From the NCBI RefSeq assembly GCF_900277125.1, contig NZ_OPYN01000028.1, forward strand, positions 1 to 64,000: a stretch of 64,000 nucleotides of DNA. The letters run 5' to 3'. The stretch comes from Pseudomonas inefficax. Lineage in GTDB: Bacteria; Pseudomonadota; Gammaproteobacteria; Pseudomonadales; Pseudomonadaceae. This document shows, in pieces, positions 43,646 to 51,550 of this stretch (position 1 is the first letter of the stretch; every line of letters starts with the position of its first letter). The position numbers were made by a program, and so were the translations under genes. The notes under the pieces are model-generated. The model ran no database searches. It was not told the DNA's origin and saw nothing but the letters and a program-made list of their open reading frames with translations.

Positions 43646-44095
43646 ATGAGCATGCCTGAGCAACACGACATCCTGAGCGACGCCGAGCGCGAGGCATTGG
43701 CCGTCGTGAGTGCGCCTGTGGCAGCCAAGCCGCTGGTGCTGGTGGTGGATGACAATGCAGAGAACCGTCAGGCGCTGGTCCTGTACCTGAAAAGCCGGGG
43801 GATCGACTGTGTCGGTGCGGATGGGGCGGAGGAAGCCAGGCTGTACCTGCATTACCAGCAGCGGATCGGCTTGATGATCACGGATTTGCGCATGCAGCCC
43901 GAGGATGGCCTGGACCTGATCCGGCAGATTCGCGAGTCGGAGCGGGCGGAGTTGTCGATCATCGTGGTGTCGGGCGACACCGATGTGAAAGAGGCGGTGG
44001 ACGTGATGCACCTGGGGGTGGTGGATTTTCTGTTGAAGCCGGTCGATCTGGACAGGCTGCTGGAGCTGGTGAAGAAAGAACTGAAGATTGATTAG
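43646..44095 (+). CDS. stand-alone response regulator receiver
   Basis: About 149 residues from ATG 43646 (MSMPEQHD); ATG 43556 is an in-frame alternative that adds 30 residues without clear structure. A short acidic N-terminal helix (ILSDAEREALAVV) precedes one complete receiver domain: acidic pair in VLVVDDNAENRQ, phospho-acceptor Asp in LMITDLRMQPEDGLDLI, Ser in VVSGD and Lys in LLKPVD. There is no output domain and no neighbouring kinase gene. It may act by protein contact, perhaps with the divergently encoded cNMP/CBS protein. Confidence 0.8.
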   Translation: MSMPEQHDILSDAEREALAVVSAPVAAKPLVLVVDDNAENRQALVLYLKSRGIDCVGADGAEEARLYLHYQQRIGLMITDLRMQPEDGLDLIRQIRESERAELSIIVVSGDTDVKEAVDVMHLGVVDFLLKPVDLDRLLELVKKELKID

Positions 44096-44103
44096 TGCAG
44101 GAG

Positions 44104-44226
44104 TGGGGCTGCTTTGCAGCCCTTTCGCGACACAAGGCCGCTCCTACATGTACCGCGCCAGACCTCAGCCTTGCGCGGTACATGTAGGAGCGGCCTTGTG
44201 TCGCGAAAGGGCCGCAAGGCGGCCCC
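44104..44226. repeat. REP pair (second family) with extended loop palindrome
   Basis: Inverted GTAGGAGCGGCCTTGTGTCG elements; the segment between them also pairs (ACATGTACCGCG...CGCGGTACATGT), making one of the longest cruciform-prone structures in the window. It lies at the convergent end of the receiver gene and glcB. Confidence 0.9.
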
Positions 44227-44242
44227 CTGTCGCAGATGTCGC

Positions 44243-46420
44243 TTACAACCCGTTACGCGCCTTGAACTCGCGGCGACGGCGGTGCAGTACCGGCTCGGTA
44301 TAGCCGTTCGGCTGCTTGCCACCTTCGACTACCAGCTCTACCGCCGCCTGGAACGCGACGTTGTCGTCGAAATTAGGAGCCATCGGGCGATACAGAGCAT
44401 CACCGGCGTTCTGCTGGTCAACCACAACCGCCATGCGCTTGAGGCTTTCCAGTACCTGCTCCTGGCTGACCACGCCATGGCGCAGCCAGTTGGCCAGCAG
44501 CTGGGCCGAAATGCGCAGGGTGGCGCGGTCTTCCATCAGGCCGACGTTGTTGATGTCCGGCACCTTCGAGCAACCCACACCCTGGTCGATCCAGCGCACC
44601 ACGTAGCCGAGGATGCCCTGGGCGTTGTTGTCCAGTTCGTTACGGATCTCTTCGGCCGACCAGTTGGTGTCGGCGGCCAGCGGGATGGTCAGGATGTCGT
44701 CTACCGACGCCGGGGTGCGCGAAGCCAGTTCACGCTGACGTGCCTGTACGTCCACCTTGTGGTAGTGCAGGGCATGCAGGGTGGCTGCGGTCGGCGACGG
44801 CACCCAGGCGGTGTTGGCACCGGCCAGCGGGTGGGCGATCTTCTGCTCGAGCATGGCCGCCATCAGGTCGGGCATGGCCCACATGCCCTTGCCGATCTGC
44901 GCACGGCCTTGCAGGCCGGTGGCCAGGCCAACGTCGACGTTGTTGTTCTCGTAGGCACCGATCCACTTCTCGTTCTTCATGGCGCCTTTGCGCACCACGG
45001 CGCCGGCTTCCATCGAGGTGTGGATTTCATCGCCGGTGCGGTCGAGGAAGCCGGTGTTGATGAACACCACGCGCTCGGCTGCGGCCTTGATGCACGACTT
45101 GAGGTTGACCGTGGTACGGCGCTCCTCGTCCATGATGCCGACCTTGACGGTGTTGCGCTTCATGCCCAGCAGGTCTTCGACCTGGCTGAAGATCTCGGCG
45201 GCGAAGGCAACTTCTTCCGGGCCGTGCATCTTTGGCTTGACGATGTACACGCTGCCGCTGCGGGTGTTCTTGCGGCTGGTGTTGCCATTGAGGTTGTGCA
45301 GGGCGATCAGGTTGGTGAACAGCCCGTCCTGGATGCCTTCGGGGATTTCGTTGCCCTGGGCGTCGAGGATCGCCGGGTTGGTCATCAGGTGGCCAACGTT
45401 GCGCACGAACAGCAACGAACGGCCGTGCAGGGTCACGCTGCCGCCGTTGGGCGCGGCGTACTCGCGGTCCGGGTTCATGGTGCGGGTGAAGGTCTTGCCA
45501 GCCTTGCTGACGCTTTCGGCCAGGTCGCCTTTCATCAGGCCCAGCCAGTTGCGGTAGACGACCACCTTGTCGTCGGCGTCGACGGCGGCGACCGAGTCTT
45601 CGCAGTCCATGATGGTGGTCAGCGCCGACTCCATCAGGATGTCTTTCACGCCGGCGGCATCGGTGCTGCCGACCGGGGTGCTGGCATCGACCTGGATTTC
45701 GAAGTGCAGGCCGTTGTGCTTGAGCAGCACGGCAGTCGGCGCGGCGGCGTCGCCATGGAAGCCGATCAGCTGGGCGTCGTCACGCAGGCCGCTGTTGCTG
45801 CCGCCTTTCAGGGCAACTACCAGCTTGCCGCCTTCGATGCGATAGCCGGTGGAATCGACGTGCGAGCCGGCTGCCAGTGGCGCGGCTTCGTCGAGGAAGG
45901 CGCGGGCGAAGGCGATGACCTTGTCGCCACGCACCTTGTTGTAGCCTTGGCCTTTCTCGGCGCCGCCTTCATCGCTGATGGCATCGGTGCCATACAGCGC
46001 GTCGTACAGCGAACCCCAACGGGCGTTGGCGGCGTTCAGGGCGAAGCGGGCGTTCATCACCGGTACGACCAGCTGCGGGCCGGCCATGTGGGCGATTTCT
46101 TCGTCCACGTTCTGGGTGGTGGCCTGGAAATCGTCGGCTTGTGGCAGCAGGTAGCCGATTTCCTGGAGGAATGCTTTGTAGGCTACGGCGTCGTGGGCCT
46201 GGCCTTTGCGTGCCTGGTGCCAGGCGTCGATCTTGGCTTGCAGCTCGTCGCGCTTGGCGAGCAGGGCTTTGTTCTTTGGAGCGAGGTCATTGATGATCTT
46301 CTCTGCACCCGCCCAGAACTGCTCGGCGACGATGCCGGTCCCTGGGATGGCTTCGTTGTTCACGAAGTCGTACAGGACCTTGGCGACCTGAAGGCCACCG
46401 ACTTGAACGTATCCAGTCAT
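44243..46420 (-). CDS. glcB: malate synthase G
   Basis: 725 residues from ATG 46420 ([14 protein letters not shown]); the usual length of the monomeric G isoform. It condenses glyoxylate with acetyl-CoA to malate. Hallmarks include [28 protein letters not shown] around the catalytic region, [29 protein letters not shown], and the C-terminal [32 protein letters not shown]. Single gene with a long leader (46421-46870) that may carry its operators. It serves both the glyoxylate shunt and glycolate use. Confidence 0.97.
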   Translation of the reverse strand: MTGYVQVGGLQVAKVLYDFVNNEAIPGTGIVAEQFWAGAEKIINDLAPKNKALLAKRDELQAKIDAWHQARKGQAHDAVAYKAFLQEIGYLLPQADDFQATTQNVDEEIAHMAGPQLVVPVMNARFALNAANARWGSLYDALYGTDAISDEGGAEKGQGYNKVRGDKVIAFARAFLDEAAPLAAGSHVDSTGYRIEGGKLVVALKGGSNSGLRDDAQLIGFHGDAAAPTAVLLKHNGLHFEIQVDASTPVGSTDAAGVKDILMESALTTIMDCEDSVAAVDADDKVVVYRNWLGLMKGDLAESVSKAGKTFTRTMNPDREYAAPNGGSVTLHGRSLLFVRNVGHLMTNPAILDAQGNEIPEGIQDGLFTNLIALHNLNGNTSRKNTRSGSVYIVKPKMHGPEEVAFAAEIFSQVEDLLGMKRNTVKVGIMDEERRTTVNLKSCIKAAAERVVFINTGFLDRTGDEIHTSMEAGAVVRKGAMKNEKWIGAYENNNVDVGLATGLQGRAQIGKGMWAMPDLMAAMLEQKIAHPLAGANTAWVPSPTAATLHALHYHKVDVQARQRELASRTPASVDDILTIPLAADTNWSAEEIRNELDNNAQGILGYVVRWIDQGVGCSKVPDINNVGLMEDRATLRISAQLLANWLRHGVVSQEQVLESLKRMAVVVDQQNAGDALYRPMAPNFDDNVAFQAAVELVVEGGKQPNGYTEPVLHRRRREFKARNGL

Positions 46421-46870
46421 TGCTTGCCTCACTCTGCTCAGCTATTTCGCTCTTCTGTATTAAGCCTGTAGCGCTTCTCTAAACACGGCACCAGTGCATG
46501 CCCCCGAGTAGAGCCCGAGCGCGGCTGGGTGCGGCCTGCCAGACCTGCTGGCAGACAGTGTGCGTATTTTCACAGGCGCCTTGGCAGACATCCAAACGAC
46601 GTTTTGTAGTCCGCGCCACGGGATACTACATGAAGCAGTAGGCGGGGCAAAATCAGACTAAAAGCGCCGTTATGCGACCCGTTGGTCGCGTATGGTCACG
46701 CTGGGAGTGGGTATGTTCGCAAAAAACAGGTGGATTGTTCCAGATAAATCTTGAAACAGTACACGATTCGTTGTGCAGATTGCCCTGCGGCAGGTTGCCG
46801 CGCCTTGCCTATACTGAGTCGATCCCCCGATTTTCTGCCGCACGGCGCGGTCCGACACGAGGAAGGGCTT
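46421..46870. other. divergent glcB-gcvR regulatory region
   Basis: 450 bases between divergent starts without a convincing gene. Visible structure: a CTGCCAG-ACCTG-CTGGCAG inverted repeat (46536-46554) and TGTAGT-N14-ACTACA (46605-46630), whose half-sites equal those of the aceE palindromes. An open frame from 46751 reads into the gcvR-like gene but is probably leader sequence. Confidence 0.55.
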
Positions 46871-47389
46871 GTGGATCATCTTGTACTGACTGTAATTGCC
46901 CCTGACAAGGCCGGCCAAGTCGAGCGCATTGCCCAGTGCATCGCTGACCACAGTGGCAACTGGCTGGAAAGCCGCATGTCGCGTATGGCCGGGCAGTTTG
47001 CCGGCATCCTGCGGGTGGCGGTGCCAGCGGAAAACTACGACGAACTGGTGGCTTCGCTGCAGGGGTTGGCCCGATATGACATTCGCGTACTGATCGCCGA
47101 GAGCGGCATCGAGCCGTCGTGCACCTGGAAGCCGATTGCCATGGAGCTGGTAGGGAACGACCGGCCGGGGATCGTGCGTGATATCACCCGGATGCTGGCT
47201 GAACTTCAGGTCAACGTTGAGCGGCTTTCCACCGAAGTGCGCCCGGCGCCGATGAGCAGCGAGCCGTTGTTTCATGCCGATGCGTTGTTGGCTTTACCGT
47301 TGACCCTGTCGCTGGACGACCTGCAGCAGAAGCTGGAGAGCCTGGCGGACGATTTGATGGTCGAGTTGAAGCTGCGGCCGGAGGAGTGA
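46871..47389 (+). CDS. GcvR-like tandem ACT domain regulator
   Basis: 172 residues from GTG 46871, chosen for the AGGAAGG site seven bases upstream and because VDHLVLTVIAPDKAGQVERIAQCI begins the first ACT domain. A second ACT domain starts near CTWKPIAMELVGNDRPGIVRDITRML (about 85). The layout matches the glycine cleavage repressor GcvR, which binds glycine and antagonises GcvA in E. coli; the role in Pseudomonas is inferred. It is transcribed away from glcB. Confidence 0.82.
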   Translation: MDHLVLTVIAPDKAGQVERIAQCIADHSGNWLESRMSRMAGQFAGILRVAVPAENYDELVASLQGLARYDIRVLIAESGIEPSCTWKPIAMELVGNDRPGIVRDITRMLAELQVNVERLSTEVRPAPMSSEPLFHADALLALPLTLSLDDLQQKLESLADDLMVELKLRPEE

Positions 47390-47400
47390 TCCGAGATTGC

Positions 47401-47503
47401 CGGGCCGCTTCGCGGCCATCGCGACACAAGGCCGCTCCTACAAGGGTTACGCGTTCCCCTGTAGGAGCGGCCTTGTGTCGCGATGGGCTGCAAAGCAGCC
47501 CCC
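47401..47503. repeat. REP pair (second family)
   Basis: Inverted GTAGGAGCGGCCTTGTGTCG elements with GGGCCGCTTCGCGGCC and GGGCTGCAAAGCAGCCC partners, just after the gcvR-like gene. Confidence 0.9.
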
Positions 47504-47533
47504 TGCGGTTATCCCGATATCACGGGGAAGGCC

Positions 47534-47656
47534 TTGTGGATAACCTGGGGGCTCCCCTCTCCAGCCCAGGCCCCGCGCGCCTTACAGGGCTTTGCTCAAA
47601 AAACACCCAATAATCAGCAGCTTGTGCACAAACCACGGGGACGAGGGTGTGGATAA
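47534..47656. other. DnaA-box region
   Basis: Two exact DnaA boxes in the same orientation (TGTGGATAA, the complement of TTATCCACA) at 47535-47543 and 47648-47656, and a related palindromic TTGTGCACAA at 47622-47631, within 122 non-coding bases. No dnaA, dnaN or AT-rich unwinding element is near, so this is not a typical origin. It could be a DnaA-titration or reactivation-type site. Confidence 0.55.
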
Positions 47657-47669
47657 CCTTTGGAGATGT

Positions 47670-47702
47670 CTCTGCAGACCACGAATCACAGGGTCTGCAG
47701 AG
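47670..47702. other. perfect 11-bp inverted repeat
   Basis: CTCTGCAGACC - 11-base loop - GGTCTGCAGAG, followed by an A/T-rich stretch containing TGATCATTTTTTGATCA. It lies 18 bases beyond the rarD stop and could end transcription from either side, although the T-run is not directly adjacent to the stem. Confidence 0.6.
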
Positions 47703-47719
47703 TTATGATCATTTTTTGA

Positions 47720-48607
47720 TCAGCTACGCTTGCGCAAACTGAGCCACGCATCGACGCTGTAAATCGCCAAACCCGCCCAGATGAACATGAACGCTACCAA
47801 GGTGCTCGACGACAAGTGCTCATCGAAAAGCAGTACCGCCTGCAGCAGCACCAGGGTCGGCGCCAGATACTGCAGGAAGCCCAGCGTGGTGTAAGGCAGG
47901 TGCCGCGCGGCAGCGTTGAAGCACACCAGCGGCACCAGTGTCACCGGCCCCGCAGCCATCAGCCACAACGCTTCGCTGCTGGTGTAGAACGCGCCCTGGG
48001 CACTTGTTGCCGACGGGTGCAGCAACAGCCAGCCAAGGGCCAGCGGTACCAGCATCCAGGTTTCCACCACCAGGCCCGGCAGTGCTGCTACCGGTGCCTG
48101 TTTGCGAATCAGCCCATAGAAGCCGAAGCTCAGCGCCAGTACCAGCGACACCCACGGCAGGCTGCCCACCTGCCACACCTGCTGGGCAACACCCACGGTG
48201 GCCATGGCTACGGCAAGCCACTGCATACGGCGCAGGCGCTCGCCGAGAATCAGCATGCCCAGCAGCACATTGATCAGTGGGTTGATGTAGTAACCCAGGC
48301 TGGCCTCGAGCATGCGCCCGTTGTTCACCGACCATACGTAGGTCAGCCAGTTGCCGGCGATCAGCGCCCCGCTTAGGGCCAGGATACCCAGCCGGCGCGG
48401 GTTTTCCCGCAGTTCGCGCCACCAGCCGGGGTGTTTCCACACCAGTAGCAGCAACGAGCCGAACAAAGCCGACCACAGCACCCGGTGGACAATGATTTCC
48501 ACCGCCGGGACGCTCTGGATTGCCTTGAAGTACAGGGGGAACAAGCCCCAGATGATGTAGGCGCTGAGGCCTAGTAGATACCCGCGACGCGGGTTTGCGG
48601 CATGCAT
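47720..48607 (-). CDS. rarD: RarD/EamA-type transporter
   Basis: 295 residues, ten predicted membrane helices in two EamA repeats. The N-terminal GYLLGLSAYIIWGLFPLYFKAI and VEIIVHRVLWSALFGSLLLL are typical of the RarD subgroup, as is YVWSVNNGRMLEASLGYYINPLINVLLGM. Inner membrane drug/metabolite transporter superfamily; the substrate is unknown (the name comes from a chloramphenicol-related phenotype in other bacteria). Single gene. Confidence 0.9.
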   Translation of the reverse strand: MHAANPRRGYLLGLSAYIIWGLFPLYFKAIQSVPAVEIIVHRVLWSALFGSLLLLVWKHPGWWRELRENPRRLGILALSGALIAGNWLTYVWSVNNGRMLEASLGYYINPLINVLLGMLILGERLRRMQWLAVAMATVGVAQQVWQVGSLPWVSLVLALSFGFYGLIRKQAPVAALPGLVVETWMLVPLALGWLLLHPSATSAQGAFYTSSEALWLMAAGPVTLVPLVCFNAAARHLPYTTLGFLQYLAPTLVLLQAVLLFDEHLSSSTLVAFMFIWAGLAIYSVDAWLSLRKRS

Positions 48608-48671
48608 GCAGAATCCTTGCTTAGGTAGCTAAATAAAGCGACGCCTATTGTAGACAGAGGCGGGCGCGCTT

Positions 48672-49646
48672 CTAGAACAATTTCAGCGGCGCTTCATCCA
48701 GTGCTGCCATTTGCTCGCGCAGGGCGAGTATCTGATCTCCCCAGTAGCGTGGCTGGCCGAACCAGGGGAAGCTCGGCGGGAATGCCGGGTCGTCCCAGCG
48801 CCGCGCCAGCCAGGCGCTGTAGTGCAGCTGACGCAGGGCGCGCAGGGGCTCGATCAGGGCCAGCTCGCGCGGGTCGAAGTCGTGGAACTCGTTGTAGCCG
48901 TCGATCAGTTCGGCCAGTTGCCCCAGGCGCTCCTCGCGGCTGCCGGCCAGCATCATCCACAGGTCCTGCACCGCTGGGCCCATGCGGCAGTCGTCGAGGT
49001 CGACCACGTGGTACACCTCGTCGCGGTGCATCAGGTTACCGGGGTGCAGGTCGCCATGCAGGCGGATAAGCTGGTGCGGCGAGCGGGCGTAGATGTCCTC
49101 CACTCGCTTTAGCAGGTCGCGGGCTACCGATTCGAAAGCCGGCAGCAGTTCGCGGGGGACGAAGTCACCTTCCAGCAGGGTATTGAGCGAGGCGTGGCCG
49201 AAGTTGTCCACAGCCAGCGCTTCGCGGTGCTCGAACGGTTTGCTGGCGCCCACGGCATGCAGGCGGCCGAGCAACTGGCCGAGGCGGTAGAGCTGGTCGA
49301 GGTTGCCCGGCTCTGGCGCGTGGCCGCCGCGGCGGGGGAACAGGGTGAAACGGAAGCCCTGGTGCTCGAACAAGGTGCGACCGTCGTGGTACAGCGGCGC
49401 GACCACTGGCACTTCGCAGTCGGCCAGTTCGGCGGTGAAGCTGTGCTCTTCGAGGATGGCCGCGTCGCTCCAGCGGCCTGGGCGGTAGAACTTGGCGATC
49501 AGCGGTTGTGCATCTTCGATGCCCACCTGGTAGACGCGGTTCTCGTAGCTGTTCAGTGCCAGCACCCGGGCATCGCTGAGAAAGCCAATGCTTTCCACTG
49601 CGTCCAGGACCAGGTCGGGGGTGAGGGTGTCGAAGGGGTGGGACAT
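48672..49646 (-). CDS. srkA: SrkA/YihE-type stress response protein kinase
   Basis: 324 residues from ATG 49646 (MSHPFDTLTPDLVLDAVESIGF); the frame continuing upstream crosses a REP and is rejected. Kinase-like fold with AKFYRPGRW (ATP lysine), catalytic loop HGDLHPGNLM (D199) and metal-binding VVDLDDCRMGPAVQDLWMML. In E. coli SrkA is a Ser/Thr kinase protecting against stress-induced death and is tied to the Cpx response; here it is monocistronic. Confidence 0.9.
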   Translation of the reverse strand: MSHPFDTLTPDLVLDAVESIGFLSDARVLALNSYENRVYQVGIEDAQPLIAKFYRPGRWSDAAILEEHSFTAELADCEVPVVAPLYHDGRTLFEHQGFRFTLFPRRGGHAPEPGNLDQLYRLGQLLGRLHAVGASKPFEHREALAVDNFGHASLNTLLEGDFVPRELLPAFESVARDLLKRVEDIYARSPHQLIRLHGDLHPGNLMHRDEVYHVVDLDDCRMGPAVQDLWMMLAGSREERLGQLAELIDGYNEFHDFDPRELALIEPLRALRQLHYSAWLARRWDDPAFPPSFPWFGQPRYWGDQILALREQMAALDEAPLKLF

Positions 49647-49698
49647 GGAGGCTCCGAGGGTAGGCGGCATGGGGCCATGGTAGCGCGTTATGCCGGTA

Positions 49699-49788
49699 CC
49701 GGCCTCTTCGCGGGTGAACCCGCTCCCACAGGTACGGCGCAGCCGCCAGGGAAACGATGCACCTGTGGGAGCGGGTTTACCCGCGAAC
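49699..49788. repeat. REP pair (inverted)
   Basis: GCGGGTGAACCCGC and GCGGGTTTACCCGC copies between srkA and the modE-like gene. Confidence 0.9.
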
Positions 49789-49807
49789 CGCGCAAAGCGC
49801 GGCCAGG

Positions 49808-50572
49808 CTATGCAGGAACCCCGAGCAATACATAAGAGGGATGAAACTGAACCCGCACCGAACTGCCTGCTGTCACACGCTGCCCAGCCAACCAATCCGC
49901 CTCGGCAAACGCACACAACGTCTGCCCATTACCCAGCGCCAACCTGACCTCTCCAGGCCCATCAACCTCTGCCAGCACCTCTTCCACCGTCGCCAGCAGG
50001 CAATTGCTACCCGCTTCGGCCTCGTCCTCGTCGGCCAACAACCGCACCCACCCCGCCTTGAGCAGCGCCACCACCATCGTCCCCAGCGTCAGCTCAAGCC
50101 GCGCAGTGCTGTCGTGGGTGATCAACGCCTCGATCTGCAGCCCACCGCCCAACGCCAGGCTGACACGATCATGCCGGCCCTCACGGCGCAGGCCGCTGAC
50201 CTGGCCCTGCAACTGATTGCGTGCGCTGGTACGCAGCATCAGCCGGCCGAGCAAGTCGAGGTCGCTGGACTCCTCGGCCGCTTCGAGAATTTGCGCCTGA
50301 AGGGCCTGCAGCCTCTGATACAGGCGCAGCACCCGCTGGCCTTCCGGCGACAGGCGGGCACCACCGCCACCACGCCCCCCGGTACTGCGCTCCACCAGGG
50401 GTTGGCTGGCCAGGTTGTTGAGTTCGTCGATGGCGTCCCAGGCGGCCTTGTAGCTGATGCCCGCAGCCTTGGCGGCGCGGGTGATCGAACCTTGTTCGGC
50501 TATGTGCTGCAGCAGCGCGATGCGCTGGGGGCGGCGGGCGATGTGCTGGGTGAGGTGGGGGGGCAGGGGCAT
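49808..50572 (-). CDS. modE: ModE-family molybdate-dependent transcriptional regulator
   Basis: 254 residues from ATG 50572 (MPLPPHLTQHIARRPQR). N-terminal winged helix (about 15-105): QRIALLQHIAEQGSITRAAKAAGISYKAAWDAIDELN and the wing with ERSTGGRGGGGARLSPEGQRVL, as in ModE. Two molybdopterin-binding (MOP/TOBE) repeats follow: RTSARNQLQGQVSGLRREGRHDRVSLALGGGL and the second starting near AGSNCLLATVEEVLAEVDGPGEVRLALGNGQTLCAFA. It senses molybdate and regulates the ModABC transporter, whose genes are not in this window. Confidence 0.9.
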   Translation of the reverse strand: MPLPPHLTQHIARRPQRIALLQHIAEQGSITRAAKAAGISYKAAWDAIDELNNLASQPLVERSTGGRGGGGARLSPEGQRVLRLYQRLQALQAQILEAAEESSDLDLLGRLMLRTSARNQLQGQVSGLRREGRHDRVSLALGGGLQIEALITHDSTARLELTLGTMVVALLKAGWVRLLADEDEAEAGSNCLLATVEEVLAEVDGPGEVRLALGNGQTLCAFAEADWLAGQRVTAGSSVRVQFHPSYVLLGVPA

Positions 50573-50612
50573 GGGTATTGGGTCATTGTAAGTGGCAGCG
50601 AAGTGTAGCTTG

Positions 50613-50728
50613 TGTGGGAGCGGCCTTGTGTCGCGAAAGGGCTGCCTAGCAGCTCCAGCGATTTTTGCTGTGGCAGAGATCCTGGGGCTGCTGCGCAGCC
50701 CTTTCGCGACACAAGGCCGCTCCCACAA
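50613..50728. repeat. REP pair (second family)
   Basis: Inverted GGGAGCGGCCTTGTGTCGCG elements with GGGCTGCCTAGCAGCTCC and GGGGCTGCTGCGCAGCCC partners between the modE promoter and the comF 3' end. Confidence 0.9.
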
Positions 50729-50729
50729 G

Positions 50730-51461
50730 TCATACATACCCCGGCTTGGGCGTACGCGCCAGGCAATACACATCCACCCGTCGCGCACCGGCCTGGCGCA
50801 GTACTTCGGCAACCGCCTGTGCGGTAGCACCGGTGGTCAACACATCATCGACAATGGCGACGTGCTTGCCTGTCAGCTTGCCCGTGACCGCAAACGCCTG
50901 GCGCAAATTGCGTCGCCTGGCCTTGGCGTCCAGTTGTTGCTGCGCAGGTGTCTCCCGTGGGCGCAGCAGCAACCGCTCGTCGCAACTTACTCCCAGGTGC
51001 GACGACAGCCAGCGCCCGAGCATCGCCGCCTGGTTGAACCCACGCTCGCGTAGTCGACGTTTGGCCAAGGGTACAGGCAACAACAGATCGGGGCGGGGTA
51101 GCCCCTCTGCAAAGCGGTGCAGCAGCCCATGCCCGAGCAATTCGGCCATCAGGCGCCCCAAAGGCCATTGGCGGTTGTGCTTGAAACGGCTGATCAGCGT
51201 GTCCACCGGAAAGCCGAAATGCCACAGTGCAAGCACCAGCTCGAAGGCCGGTGCGCGGCGCTGGCACTGAGCGCAGATCAGGCCGGCCATGGGCAACGGC
51301 AGGGCGCAGCGCAGACACTGATCGCCCAGCCAGGGCAGTTCCTGCTCGCAGGCGACGCACAGCGGGTAGGCCTGCTCGGCAGGTTCATCGCACAGCAAAC
51401 ACGATTGATTAATAAGTGAGCACTTGTAAACCAGTCTTTTCCAGTGTGGTTGACAGTTCAT
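50730..51461 (-). CDS. comF: ComF-family phosphoribosyltransferase-like protein
   Basis: 243 residues from ATG 51461, preceded by GGAAGG. An N-terminal zinc-finger-like region with Cys pairs (CLLCDEP, CVACEQ, CLRCALPLP, CAQCQRR; about 20-70) is followed by a PRT domain with PVPLAKRRLRERGFNQA and the PRPP loop VAIVDDVLTTGATAQAVAEVLRQAGA. Family members are needed for natural transformation in some species (ComF/GntX type). It diverges from the biotin operon, and its first codons contain the BirA operator. Confidence 0.9.
   Translation of the reverse strand: MNCQPHWKRLVYKCSLINQSCLLCDEPAEQAYPLCVACEQELPWLGDQCLRCALPLPMAGLICAQCQRRAPAFELVLALWHFGFPVDTLISRFKHNRQWPLGRLMAELLGHGLLHRFAEGLPRPDLLLPVPLAKRRLRERGFNQAAMLGRWLSSHLGVSCDERLLLRPRETPAQQQLDAKARRRNLRQAFAVTGKLTGKHVAIVDDVLTTGATAQAVAEVLRQAGARRVDVYCLARTPKPGYV
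51424..51456 (+). promoter_or_regulatory. BirA operator of the bio operon
   Basis: TTGTAAACC-N15-GGTTGACAG: left half exactly matches the BirA consensus, right half matches 7 of 9 positions of GGTTTACAA. The right half contains a perfect -35 hexamer TTGACA (51450-51455) pointing toward bioB, so bound BirA-biotinyl-AMP would block it. The site lies inside codons 2-13 of comF. Confidence 0.85.
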
Positions 51462-51550
51462 AGGCCTTCCATGACTATGCGAGCTATCCGTGATGCGCTG
51501 GCGGGCTTTCCTGTCCCGGCGCCTGCTTCAGCCTAAACAAGGAAACGCCA

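Noticed and set aside
46751..46870. 40-residue Cys-containing extension of the gcvR-like protein
   Set aside because: GTG 46871 has a strong RBS and begins exactly at the ACT domain; the extension has no family support.
47535..47656. The DnaA-box region as a chromosomal replication origin
   Set aside because: No dnaA, dnaN, parAB or AT-rich unwinding element nearby; two boxes alone are too few for oriC.
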